The notes under the pieces were generated by a model. It was given only the letters and a program-made list of their open reading frames with translations, was not told the origin of the DNA and made no database searches. Positions 26,583 through 37,985 of a stretch of DNA of 64,000 bases are shown one piece after another. Source of the DNA: Parapristionchus giblindavisi (lineage: Eukaryota > Nematoda > Chromadorea > Rhabditida > Diplogasteridae); NCBI GenBank assembly GCA_943737045.1, contig CALSFV010000275.1, positions 1 to 64,000 of the forward strand, read 5' to 3'. The translations under genes were made by a program, and so were the position numbers. Numbering within the stretch: position 1 is the first letter of the stretch; every line of letters begins with the position of its first letter.

Positions 26583-26604
26583 GAGAGATAGAGATAGAGA
26601 GATA

Positions 26605-26676
<72 letters not shown>
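26526..26676. repeat. GA dinucleotide tract
   Basis: About 150 bp of GAGA with a few ATAGAG interruptions. Confidence 0.97.
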
Positions 26677-26678
<2 letters not shown>

Positions 26679-26784
26679 AGTATTAAGTTACAATGTTAAA
26701 GATAAAACAAAAGATGTTTGCTCCCCTCATAATGCTGCACCATCACGCCCTAAGGCCATTGTCTTTCGAAAAGCACTACTGACT

Positions 26785-27062
26785 AGAAGATAGAGGGAGA
26801 GGAAGAGGGAGAAGAAGAGGGAGAGGGAGAGGGGTAGAGGGAGAGGTAGAGGAGAGGTAGAGGAAGAGGAAGATAGAGGGAGAGGAAGAGGAAGAGGAAG
26901 AGGTAGAGGAAGAGGGAGAGAGAGGAAGAGGTAGAGGGAGAGGAAGAGGGAGAAGAAGAGGTAGAGGGAGAAGAAGAGAGAGAGAGAGGAAGAGGTAGAG
27001 GGGGAGGGAGAGGGAGAGGAAGAGGGAGAGGAAGAGGGAGAGTGGAGAATGGAGAGGGAGAG
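26785..27062. repeat. GA-rich GGAGAG/GGTAGA/GAAGAG tract
   Basis: A purine-rich low-complexity tract. Long minus-strand frames (Pro/Leu/Ser) in it are compositional. Confidence 0.93.
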
Positions 27063-27163
27063 TTTTTGTGATGAGCGGTTGCACTCTTACTAACTGTTGT
27101 AAGATTGCAGCGAGGTTGTCGATGTGAGATCTAGATCGTGAAAACGACGACAATGGGCAGGGC

Positions 27164-27274
27164 CAAAAGCGACAAGTTTGAAACTCTCCGCTCTGGCCAT
27201 ACTCTCTCGCTTTCTTTGTCTACGAGAGAGTATTGTCAATGCGTAGGGTAAAATTAGCTTGAGGTGTGCCTTTA
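27164..27274. mobile_element. Family A element
   Basis: AAACTCTCCGCTCTGGCC and AATTAGCTTGAGGTGTGCC, ending TTTAA. The left terminus is replaced by AAAAGCGACAAG. Confidence 0.72.
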
Positions 27275-27302
27275 AAGATGAAGACTCTCGAACATTTCCG
27301 TG

Positions 27303-27367
27303 ATGTGGTGTTACATTTTCAAAACGTGCGCTCGCCGTGCGCACGTTTTGAAAATGTAACACCACAT
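27303..27367. repeat. Near-perfect 65-bp hairpin
   Basis: ATGTGGTGTTACATTTTCAA pairs with its complement around a GC-rich loop (CGTGCGCTCGCCGTGCGCACG). One arm recurs at the right edge of the D copy near 32990-33007. Confidence 0.85.
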
Positions 27368-27427
27368 GAACAAACTATGAAGACAAAAAGATAAAAGCAC
27401 ATACCGCACGCTATTTATTATATGCCA

Positions 27428-27795
27428 ATTCAGATGATTGATCTCTAGAATCATGAATGAATCATGTTTGAGCAAAAAGTCGAAATGTCCCAGGGCTTAA
27501 AGGCATACCCATAGCTAATTTTAATTCTCTGCTCTGATAACACTCTCGCGCAGACGAAGAAAGCGAGATAGTGAGACCAGAGCGGAGAGTTTCAAATTCA
27601 GATGATTGATCTCTAGAATCATGAATGAATCATGTTTGAGCAAAAAGTCGAAATGTCCCAGGGCTTAAAGGCATACCCATAGCTAATTTTAATTCTCTGC
27701 TCTGATAACACTCTCGCGCAGACGAAGAAAGCGAGATAGTGAGACCAGAGCGGAGAGTTTCAAATTCAGATGATTGATCTCTAGAATCATGAATT
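27428..27795. repeat. 169-bp tandem duplication carrying family A copies
   Basis: The unit begins CAGATGATTGATCTCTAGAA and includes an A element. Two full units are near-identical (27428-27596, 27597-27766), followed by a partial third. Confidence 0.9.
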
Positions 27796-27891
27796 AAACA
27801 CTCCGCTCTGGCAATGCTTTCTCGCTTTCTTTCAATACGTGAGAGCATTACCAGAGCGGAGAGTATCAAATTGGCTAGTTAAGTTCCTTTA
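27793..27891. mobile_element. Family A element
   Basis: AACACTCCGCTCTGGCAATG and AGTTCCTTTAA ends with a CTTTCTCGC core, directly after the tandem duplication. Confidence 0.7.
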
Positions 27892-28019
27892 AAGTGTGAA
27901 AAAAAGAATAAAATGTATCATGAGCTGACTTTTCTCTCAGTTTTGCTCTTTTGAGATTTAGAAATCTAACAATTGACGTTTCATGTCTAAAGAGGCCAGA
28001 GAACACGCAAACATCGTTA

Positions 28020-28214
28020 CACTCTCTTCTTCTTCTTCTTCTCTCTCTCTCACTCCCTCTACCCCCTCCCTCTCCCTCTGCCCCCCCCCTCTCTCTCTCC
28101 CTCTACCTCTCTAAGTCTACTTCTCCATCTTCCTCTCCCTCCACGTTTACCTCCACTCTCATCCCTTCATCGAATTCGTCCTCTCTACCTCTCCCTCTCC
28201 CTCTCTCTCACTCT

Positions 28215-28265
<51 letters not shown>

Positions 28266-28740
28266 TCCCTCTCCCTCTCTCTCTCTTTCCCTTCCCTTTC
28301 CCCTTCCCCTCTCCCTATCTCCCTATCTCCCTATCTCCCTCTCCCTCTCCCTCTCACTCTCGCTTTCCCATATCTACCCCTCCACCCCTCTCTCTCTATC
28401 CCTCTCTGCCTATCTCTCCCTTCACCTACGTTTCACTCTCCCATCTCTCTACCTCTCCAAGCTCGTCTCTTCAACGATGTGTATGCCACAAATGTCTCCT
28501 CCCCCTTTCCACTTCTCGCTCTCTACCTCTCCTTTTCTCTCCCTCTACCTCGCCCTTCTCTCCCTCTACCTTTCCCATCCCTCTCCCTCTCCTCTTCTCT
28601 CCCTCTCCTTCTTCTTCTCCCTCTCCCTTTACCTCTCCTTTTCTCTCCCTCTCCCTCTCCATTCCCATCTTCAACACTCTCTCTCCTTCTATCGACATAT
28701 ATCGTTCCGTCATTTCTTCTCCTCTTCCTTCGTTTAACCT
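28020..28740. repeat. CT-rich low-complexity tract (720 bp)
   Basis: CTCTCC, CTACCTCT and pure CT runs. The long open frame in it is Ser/Leu/Pro-repeat and has no gene features. Confidence 0.93.
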
Positions 28741-28814
28741 TTCCCTCCGTCTCTCTTTATCTTATCGATTGATCGCAATGTTTGTGTAGTTTGTAGTTTG
28801 TAGACTCCTACACA

Positions 28815-28828
28815 TCAGACTTCTCTCA

Positions 28829-28867
<39 letters not shown>

Positions 28868-29350
28868 ACTCTCTCTCACACTCTCTCCCTCTTTCTCTCA
28901 CTCTCTCTCTCACTCTCTCTCACTCTCGGCTCATCTTTCGCCTATTCCCTCCTCCTCTTCCCTATTCGACTCTCCTACTTCACGTTTCACCTTGTGGCCT
29001 CCCCTCACGTGGCTGCGTATTAGCAGTAATTTACCGATTTGCGAACTGCCTTTATCTTTTCACTCTTTTCATTTCTCGTTTCGTCCAATCTCTGTTTCTC
29101 TGACGCTCTCTCGCTTCCATATGCACTCCCTATGTAGCCATGTACTCTGACTCTCTCAATTTGTTGTACTCTCTCACCTCCACTCTGTATCTCCGACACT
29201 CTCCGTGTTTCGTGCACTCTCTCGCTTCCCCACCATGTACTCTCTCCATTTGCTGTACTCTCTCACCACTTCCTCTTCCAGTTCTCTAATCCTCTCCACG
29301 TATCTCTTCCCTTCTACGGCGCTCTCTCTCTATTTCACACACTCTCTCGC
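28815..29350. repeat. CT-rich and CTCTCTC-spaced sequence
   Basis: CT runs to about 28930, then spaced ACTCTCTC motifs to 29350. No gene seen. Confidence 0.75.
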
Positions 29351-29599
29351 TATCTCTGACCTTTAGCTAATCACATGGATAGTGTTCCCCGTTGTCATTC
29401 CCATGCTGCCCTCATATTCTATAATATTTCTTCATTTCAATCGTATTTTAGTTGATTAAACATCGTTATGATGTATGATAAACGGAGAAAATTATAATAT
29501 TTCGGTCACGCTTGACGGGTTTCTTTTCGGTTCTGCTTGATTCGGTTTCGGTTTCGGTTCAGAATGTACGTAGTCTTGGAAGTGCGATGATTGCGGGTG

Positions 29600-29735
29600 T
29601 ACAGATTGAATTCATTCTGAGTGATCTAGCTGGGTCAGCTCTTGAAAAATAGTTCATAGAGGTAGACAAATGATTGATACGAGGAATGATCTTTGGTCTT
29701 TGATCTTTGATCTTTGACCTTTGGTCTTTCGGTTC
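29600..29735. repeat. Family P fragment plus GATCTTT array
   Basis: 29600-29680 resembles half of the perfect palindrome at 35846 (TTGAATTCATTCTGAGTGAT, then GCTGGGTCAGCTC). 29689-29730 is a GATCTTT/GGTCTTT array. Confidence 0.65.
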
Positions 29736-29814
29736 GGTGTCCATGCCGGGTCAATTAATGTACCCGTACTGATTCTCCTACAGAAGCATAGGCGTGGAAA
29801 GGTTTCGCTAATCC

Positions 29815-29870
29815 AAGGAAGGAATCGAACCCAAGCCGGGGCTTTGCTCTAACCACTGAACTCAGTTCGG
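29815..29870 (-). repeat. tRNA-like A/B-box module
   Basis: On the minus strand TGAGTTCAGTGGTTAGAGC (A-box-like) is followed 14 bases later by GGTTCGATTCC (B-box-like). Stems are too short and unpaired for a real tRNA. Confidence 0.5.
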
Positions 29871-30021
29871 GTGTATGAAACTGCATTTTCATATTATACC
29901 ACCTGCATTGATTGCATTGCATACCATTGAGTCAAGTGCATTTGCATTGGATTGATCATGTAAATGAGCTTTGTTCTGTTGTAAGTACCTTGAACTCTGA
30001 TAAGTGAGAGATCCTTATTGC

Positions 30022-30235
30022 CAATCCTCTTTGTCAATATCATTCTCAATTCTTATTGTCAATCCTCTTTGTCAATCCTCTTTGTCAATCCTCTTTGTCA
30101 ATCCTCTTTGTCAATCCTCTGTCAATCTTATTTGTCAATCTCATTGTCAATCCTCATTGTCAATCCTCTTTGTCAATATCATTGTCAATTCTTATTGTCA
30201 ATCCTAATTGTGAATCCTCTTTGTCAATCCTAATC
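30022..30235. repeat. 13-bp tandem repeat (CAATCCTCTTTGT)
   Basis: About 16 units with variants CAATCTCATTGT and CAATTCTTATTGT. 13 is not divisible by 3, so all three frames stay open. Confidence 0.93.
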
Positions 30236-30435
30236 TAGAGAGTGCACGAAACCGGAACTACCACATGCTCGAATGGCGCATTTTCATTTAATTGTCATTT
30301 CAAACACTATTATCAAAAGACCGTATGGAAAAGGGCTCTGGTATTCCATTTATTGTACTTGGCTTCGCTTAGGACGTCTTTCGAAAGAGGGCGGCGCATT
30401 CTGTACCAAAACTATACTGTATTCTCGCTGTAGAG

Positions 30436-30589
30436 ACGTTTCGGCACTACTTCAGAATAGGGTACCAGAACACCGGGCAAGTCCAAAATGATATGAAAAG
30501 TGAACTAAACAGCAATAAAAGGACGTTTAAATTAGACATTTATACTATTATTTTGGACTGGTACCCTATTCTGAAGTAGTTCCAACGTT
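30436..30589. repeat. Foldback element V
   Basis: ACTACTTCAGAATAGGGTACC at 30446-30466 pairs with GGTACCCTATTCTGAAGTAG at 30560-30579. Confidence 0.75.
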
Positions 30590-30692
30590 TCAAAAGGGTG
30601 AGGGAGCGCCGTAAACCGTGTAAGTTGACTGTACTATGACGTGTGTCCCATAAAGGAGTGTGTCTGGGGCGTTTCTGGGACTTTTTGATCTG

Positions 30693-31250
30693 ATCTCGCC
30701 CTTTCCCTTTCTCTCCGTGCGCTTGCTCTCTTCTATTCGAAGAGACCTTTACGATCGCAATTCTAAAGCACTGCACAACGTGTTTCGATCTCGACACTAG
30801 AGTGTTTAAGGATATTTCTCTACGACTATTTGGTCCCATCTTCCTTTCCTTTTCTCTCCATGCTATTGCTCTTCTTTGTAATAGACCATAATTATTATTA
30901 CTATTATTATTATTATTATTATTATTATTACGATCGCAAAAGAGTTTCTATTCTATTCCATCACACAACGTGTTTCGATCTCGAGACTAGAGTGTTTAAA
31001 GCGACACCCCAAGCTCATTTGAAACTCTCCGCTCTGGCCACACTCTCTCTCGCTTTCCTTGTCTACGAGAGAGTATTGCCGGAGCGGAGAGTTTCAAATT
31101 AGTTTGGGCTGTCGCTTTAAGGACATTTCAGCCACTATTTGGTCCCATCTATAGACTATAGTTTCCCTCTCTCTCCATGCTGTTGCTCTTCTTTATAATA
31201 GACCATTTCGATCTCGAAAGAGCTTCTAAAGCACAGTGCACATTTATATC
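30693..31250. repeat. Threefold tandem duplication with an inserted A element
   Basis: Each unit has CTCTCC(A/G)TG, TGCTCTTCTTT, ACAACGTGTTTCGATCTCGA and AGTGTTTAA, then ACTATTTGGTCCCATC. The middle unit has gained an ATT array and the family A element at 30996-31120. Confidence 0.75.
30996..31120. mobile_element. Family A element
   Basis: TTTAAAGCGACACCCCAAGC...GTTTGGGCTGTCGCTTTAA. It is inserted at a TTTAA within a tandem unit. Confidence 0.85.
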
Positions 31251-31532
31251 GATGCCTCTCTGGATCTTCGATAAAATCCACGAAAAGAAAAGAAAAAAAG
31301 AGGCGAGAGAGTGTGCAAAACGAGGAGAGTTTTCTAATTCAACCTTACTGTTAATTCAACCTTACTACCGTTAATTCAACCTTACTACCTCGTTGAGGTA
31401 TTGTATTTATGTGTCCCTAATGCATTTCTCTATGATCTCATTATCATTCTTACTAGAAACGCACATAAAGATATTATTATTATTCCCTGATTTTCTTGTC
31501 CTTTCTCGTCTTTTGAGTGGAACATTACTCAC

Positions 31533-31719
31533 TTATAGTACAACAATGGTAATCCTCTCATGTCTGGCACAGCGTTCTCATGACTTTCAAAGCAAGAACG
31601 ACCGCTCAACATACAAACTCTCTCGAATACAATGGTCTCTCCTTTGTCTTGCTTTGGAAGAAAAATGGCTTGGACCAGAATACTGTGTTATAGTACAATG
31701 GTAATCCTCTCATGTCTGG
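31533..31719. mobile_element. Family C element, copy 4, between long direct repeats
   Basis: The C element is 31568-31687. TTATAGTACA...ATGGTAATCCTCTCATGTC flanks it on both sides (31533-31567 and 31688-31719, the left copy 3 bases longer). Other C copies have only 4-bp duplications. Confidence 0.82.
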
Positions 31720-31962
31720 TGTCTGTTACCGCTGACATCATAAGCATCATAATCCCACTTCCGCTTTGTCTGTTCATTTATCCAATCTTTTTTCTTGTTT
31801 TCTTTTGACATTGATTCATATGGTGATTACACAAGGCAAAGCCTTATTTATGTTGTCTAGACGTAGCAGCCGAAAAAACCATAGAGCGCATATTCTAATT
31901 TAATTAAATAATGTACCCTAAGTTTCAATAATAAGGTACATGCAAATTAAGTTTTGTACCTT

Positions 31963-32056
31963 TTAAAGGCACAGCCTATGATAATTTACTCTCCACATTG
32001 ACAATAATCTCTCGAAGACAAAGTGAGAGGGTGCGACAAGAGTGGACGGTTCTAAT
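31963..32056. mobile_element. Family A element, decayed
   Basis: TTTTAAAGGCACAGCC and TTTACTCTCCACATTGACAA are clear; the right end has decayed. Confidence 0.55.
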
Positions 32057-32061
32057 GCGGT

Positions 32062-32276
32062 GTTAAAATCTTGGAAAAGTAGATGGAAAAGTGAAAAGTA
32101 GTGTTAATTTTGTGACTGTAAAAGTAGGTGGAAAAGTAGTAATCCAACTCTCGCGTAAGGGGTTTTTATTGTAAAAGTTTGTCAATTAAGAAGATATGCT
32201 ACTTTTCCAACTACTTTTCCAATCACAAAATTAACACTACTTTTCACTTTTCCATCTACTTTTCCAAGATTTTAAA
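32062..32276. repeat. Foldback element U
   Basis: AAATCTTGGAAAAGTAGATG...AATTTTGTGA at the left pairs with the complement at 32225-32276 over about 50 bp. Confidence 0.85.
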
Positions 32277-32786
32277 CCCACATAAATGATCTCGGGGATC
32301 ACTTTAAATATATTCATTTATTTATTTATTTATTTGAACAGTACTGCTTATTTGACTTGGTCTCTTATCTTTCCCTTCAGACATGGTCTCTAGCTATCCT
32401 ATGGGATAAACCCACCCGCAAAAATTTGCATTTTATGGGCACCCACCCGCATAATTGGAGCATAAATTGACGATTTTCTAGAAATTTTCACGGTTTTTGG
32501 GGTACTCACGCGCGTTTCTGTCTCAAAATCGGGATACCCACACGCATTTGAAGGGTCTGGGATATTGATAGACCATCCCTGTTTCCCTTCCCCTCGCAGG
32601 ACTTCATGTGTCTTGGATAACGAGTTCTACCTTTACCTTTTTACCTTTTCATCACTTATCTTTCCCTTTCTTTCTCTTTCGCAAAACCACAATCCATTGA
32701 ATTTTTTCTTAAATATGAACAAAAGGTGTGGATTCCATTCGTTTTGTTCTTAATTTTTCCTTTTCTTCATAATATGCTTTCTGTAA

Positions 32787-33007
32787 TGCATCGTTACATT
32801 TACCTTACGTACCTACGCCGCACAGCGTTCTCATGACTTTCAAAGCAAGAACGACCGCTCAACATACAAACTCTCTCGAATACAATGGTCTCTCCTTTGT
32901 CTTGCTTTGGAAGAAAAATGGCTTGGACCAGAATACTGTGGGCCGCGTCTCCGTCGTTACGGCGGAGGTTACGGCGTGCGCTTTTTTTTTGAATATGTAA
33001 CACCACA
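32787..33007. mobile_element. Family D element, copy 4, split by a C element
   Basis: The left arm TGCATCGTTACATTTACC...CTACGCCG is followed by a complete C element and then CCGTCGTTACGGCGGAGG. The far right end resembles the hairpin arm at 27345-27367. Confidence 0.75.
32821..32940. mobile_element. Family C element, copy 5, nested in D
   Basis: The ends are CACAGCGTTCTCATG / AGAATACTGTG. GCCG flanks it with a one-base offset on the right. Confidence 0.85.
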
Positions 33008-33129
33008 TAAAGAGTTCTCATCTTTGGATCTTCATCGTCCTTTTATCGTACTATCCTAATCACAATATGTTACTTAAATATATTGATATCAGATAAGACA
33101 CCGCGCTCTTTCGATTTACTGATAAGGCA

Positions 33130-33660
33130 CTGTACCTTCACCTCTCCTTCTCTTTATCTCTCCCCCTACCCCTCTCTCTCTACCTCTCTCTACCTCTCTC
33201 TCCCTTTCTCTCTCTCTCTACCTCTCTATCACCATCCTCTATCTCTCCATCTGTCTCTATCTCGCCCTATCTCTCTATCTCTCACCATCCCTCCCTCTAT
33301 CACTCTTCTACCTTCTATACACTACCCATGCACTACCCTCCTCGTGCGTATATTCTTTCCATTTTATGTCTCCCCTTTCCATCGCTATCCTCCCCCCTCC
33401 TCTTCCTCCCCCCTCTCTTCCCCTTCCCTCCTCTCTCCTCCCCTCCCTCACCTTCCCCTGCCTAACTTCCTCCCTACCTCTTTTCCTCTTCCCTCCTCCC
33501 ACTCTCGCTTCCCCCCTCCATCTTTTCATCCCCTTCCTATTCATCCCCGTACGTTTCCGCATGATTCTGTCTCTCCCTCTCCTTTTTCTCTCCCTCTCCC
33601 TCTCCCCCCCCCCCTCTCCCTCTCTCTTCCTCCCTCTCCCTCTCATGTCCCCACGCCATC
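33130..33660. repeat. CT-rich tract upstream of the receptor gene
   Basis: Pyrimidine-rich low complexity. It ends about 220 bp before the receptor start codon. I see no promoter motif. Confidence 0.9.
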
Positions 33661-33876
33661 GACACTCCTCACGCGTTCTGTCCTCATCATACTTATCGAT
33701 TCATTTGTGCTATTCGCTATTTCTGGGTACTTTGCGCAACATTCTCTCTCTCTACGCTCCGTTCCTTTCACGTGCTATTTCCCCCTGTTCTATGAGCTCG
33801 AGGGAGCTTCAGAATCCCTTGTTTTAAGTGATTTTTAAATGATTTATTTAAATCATTAATATAATAACTATTAAGG

Positions 33877-33986
33877 ATGGACGCCTCAACGAGTATATCC
33901 TCTGGATGCGCGGTGTGCGGAGACAAAGTGAACGGTAACCGATACGGAGTTCCCGCCTGTCTCGGATGCATCGTCTTCTTCAGACG
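33877..33986 (+). CDS. Receptor exon 1 (start, first zinc finger)
   Basis: It reads MDASTSISSGCAVCGDKVN and on to CLGCIVFFRR, ending in phase 2 at GTCAGT. ATTAAGG just before the ATG could be a trans-splice acceptor, but that is unproven. Confidence 0.93.
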
Positions 33987-35678
33987 GTCAGTACATACTT
34001 TTAATAATAATAATAATAACATTTTATCCATTCAAATGAATGCTTGGGGATTGGGAATAGGGAGCATCTGTTAGATAACAGTAAGATGCATTGTATGGGA
34101 TGCATCGTGCTCTTTAGACGGTTAGTGCATCTTGTTCGATTTTCATAACTATTATTGATTATCACTACTCTACTCTCTACTACTACCACTGTACCCTTGA
34201 TCATACGTCACAGTGTTCTGGTTCAAGCCATTTTGTTTCCATAGCCAGACAAGCGAAAGACGATTGCATTTGAGAGAGTTTCTATGTTGAGCGGTCGTTT
34301 TCGCTTTCAAAGTCTATAGAACATTGTGACGTGGGCGGCATTACCGCTAGCGACAATACCCTCCCGATTTTGGCAGCCGACCAACTCGATTTTAATTTAA
34401 CCCGCCCATGTGTATGCTCTTGATAAACGTGTTCAAACTGTAACTGTGAAAACTGTAACTCATAGATTATAGTCGATAACGATCGCGTTCTGTTTAAGTT
34501 TGGTGAAAATATGACTTTCTTTACACTTTCGCTGTTTGCTTATTCTATTGGCGCTGCGAATTGAGCAACAGTCATTATTATTATTCTTGTTCATTATTTC
34601 ATCATTTTATACATAACAGGAAATGGGATGGGATTAGGGGGGATTGATGAATGTTCTTCACGATGTCGGTGTGGCTTTTGGATATAATGACAGTGTGGGA
34701 GCTTTTGTTAGGGCGAATCTTGAAAAAAAAGAGATAATTATGTCTGGGTAGATTTTGTTTTCTCCATCCAATCGGTCATACTTTATCATAGGTATTGTTC
34801 TGGTGAAAGGTTGTGTAGACCGTTGACAAAACTCATTAAATCTTGTCTCTTATGTCATTTATCGTGTACACTGCAACTCAAATTAGCCAGTCTGTACTGT
34901 AGAAACAACTTTACGGTATGGTGCACTATGGTGTACTTTATAGGGAGCGTTACCTCTCTCAATGGTCTCTTCATTGCGCACACTATTTCTCTGTTCTCTA
35001 ACAACGAGAGAGCGTTGCGCGTCGAAGAGACCATTGAGTGAGGTTACGCTCCCTTTTTTGCGCTCTAACACTTATGCGTACTCTCTCTCTCTACTTTTCC
35101 GCTCTACCCTTTTCTCTGCCACACCATGACCGATCTCGAAAACCGTTGTGTAGTCGATGGCGATTACCGTTGCATTACTGCTAGACGGACAAAAAAATCT
35201 AATAGCAACGTCTCTACTGAGCTCTTCCCTCATAGGAAAGGGAATCATGCCCCTATAGGTGAGGGAACAGGTCGAAATCCCTGGGAAGAATAAGGAAGGA
35301 ATTCAGTAAAGAAAAAATCGTGAAAAAAGTGCCTTTGTAAAGTCTCCTTGAGCGCAACTGTAAATATGGATTTTCCTGTCGGTGTATAGTAGAGTTATAG
35401 ACTTATACTTTATTAAAGGGAGCGTTACCTCTCTCAACGGTCTCTTCATTGCGCACACTATTTCTCTGTTCTCTAACAACGAGAGAGTATTGCGCGTCGA
35501 AGAGACCATTGAGGTTACGCTCCCTTTAACAGACGGTACCGATGAATAACATCGTCGTCTAATGATCCCATTATTGCTGCTTCACTCTCTCTCCCACATT
35601 ACCGTGCGCAAGTCCGCGCGCACTCTTCGCCATAATGATCCCTTGGGAGGATTATTAATGATAATAATAATAATAATA

Positions 35679-35711
<33 letters not shown>

Positions 35712-36313
35712 ATTATTATTCACACCATGTGATCATCGCGAGTCGATATTAGTCACCTCTAATACATTCGCACTTTCATTCTCTTTAATTCATTCGAGGA
35801 TTCAGCACTTTGAAAATCGTATGCAAGTATTATCATAGATGATTATTGAATTGAATCTGAGTGATACCCTAGTCATAGCTGGGTCAGCTCCTTGAAACAT
35901 ATTTGATACAGGTTGGCAAATGATTGGCACTCCCTCCTTGTGCCAATCATTTGCCAACCTGTATCAAATATGTTTCAAGGAGCTGACCCAGCTATGACTA
36001 GGGTATCACTCAGATTCAATTCAATCTGTACAATTCTGTCTCTCTCTTAATTCTGGTTATGAGAAGTTGTTCTCGCCAGGGCGTTAATTGATTGTAATCA
36101 GTAGCGTGAGTTGAGACTAAGGGGCTTGTCCCATAACAAAGAATTGGAAGGCAATAGATGATTATCGTAGTTATCGATTGAAAAAAATTATATTGGTATA
36201 CTGTAGTTATCGATTAAAAGAAGTACATTGGATTACTGTAGTTATCGATTGAGTATTACTAGACACGGAATACTGTACTTTCCACGGGCCAGACTGACCT
36301 ATCTCCACGCGAA

Positions 36314-36352
<39 letters not shown>

Positions 36353-36439
36353 TCTTCCTCTACCTCTCCCTCTGCCTCTCTCTCTCTCTCTCTCTCTCCC
36401 TCTCTCCCTCTTCCTCTCCCTCTCTCTCCATCTCCCTCT

Positions 36440-36476
<37 letters not shown>

Positions 36477-36528
36477 TCTCCCTCTTCCTCTCCCTCTCTC
36501 TCCATCTCCCTCTCCCTCCCTCTCCCTC

Positions 36529-36572
<44 letters not shown>

Positions 36573-37899
36573 TCCCTCTCCCTCTCCCTCTCTCATTTCT
36601 CATACTCTCTCACCAGTCTGGCTTCCCTAACGATCACTTTCTTCAGCCGTGTGAATATATTAGAATTAATTTTTCCCACACAGACTAGACTTTAGGGAGG
36701 CGGCCGAGATTCTCTCGTGAGTATTATTCACACTACTATATAGTACTCTGGTTGCCTGACTCTCTCGTCTCGCACACTCTCTCACCTTTCTCTGCCCAGC
36801 TGTGCGGTCTTTGAGCATTCGAGGGATTGAATTCCCCGACGTGAATATTCAATGAGAGGGAGAAAAAAAGGAGAGATCAAAATGTTTACCTCCCGATGCC
36901 GTTTCGCACACACGTGAATGCTATGCGTGGAGGAAGTCGAAATGGATTCATGAAAGTTAAAGGGAGCTTTACCTCATTGAACGTTCTCTACATTGTACGC
37001 TCTGTTCTCTAGCAACGATAGAGCGTAGACCGTTGAAGAGACCGTTGCCAAAGGTTTCGGTCTCTGTAAAGAAGAGGAACCACGAGATGTGGGGTGCGAT
37101 ATTATCATGTTATCATGAGAGCGTGGGGCCAGCGATGTTCTGTTCTCTAATAGATTTTTTAAAGAGAGTGTAACCTCTCTCGATGGTTTCTTCGACGCGC
37201 AATGCTTTCTCGTTGATAGAGAAAAGAGAAATAATGCGCGCAATGAAGAGAGAGGTAACGTTTATGTAGAGAATAAGAGAGAGGTAGAAGAGAGAGAGAG
37301 AGAGGTAGAGAGGAGAGAGGTAGGGTTTTTTAGAGGTTTTGAGAGAGGTAGAGAGAGGTTTAAATAAATTCAGTGTAGTAACGAAAAAAACTCGGCGGGG
37401 GGGGGGATCCCTTCTCTAAAAGGATCTTTCGGAATTGTCTACTCCGACCGTTATGACAAAAAAAGCGCGCACACGTAGACATATCGACACTCTGTCCCCA
37501 TTGTGGAACTTCCGCTTTTCGACCTTTTCATTCCTACTCTTCCTGCTAAGGGATGCTTGATCTCTTTTAAAAGGGAGCGTTACCTCACTCAATGGTCTCT
37601 TCATTGCGCATACTTTTTTCTGTTCTCTAACAACGAGAGAGCATTGCGCGTCGAAGAGACCATTGAATGAGGTTACGCTCCCTTTAATGATGTCAAGAAT
37701 TTTTCTCTCATAATAGACAATTCCCAAAATAAGGGTATGAAGATGCTAGTGAAAGATTGAAGAATATTGCTAGATCAAATACAATCAGAAAAAGCAAGAT
37801 CATAAATCAGATATTTGAGAAACGATTCTATTTTGGATGAGAGTATAATGAAAACAAAACAAATTTTTATCATTGGCGTTTTCTGTAGTAATTCTATTT

Positions 37900-37985
<86 letters not shown>

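Noticed and set aside
27951..28772. 273-codon open frame
   Set aside because: Low-complexity CT sequence with no splice context or domain.
30004..30238. Repeat frames rich in CQSSLSI and LFVNP
   Set aside because: They are the 13-bp tandem repeat read in three frames.
33083..33838. 251-codon frame just upstream of the receptor
   Set aside because: CT-rich composition; it has no link to the receptor frame and no domain.
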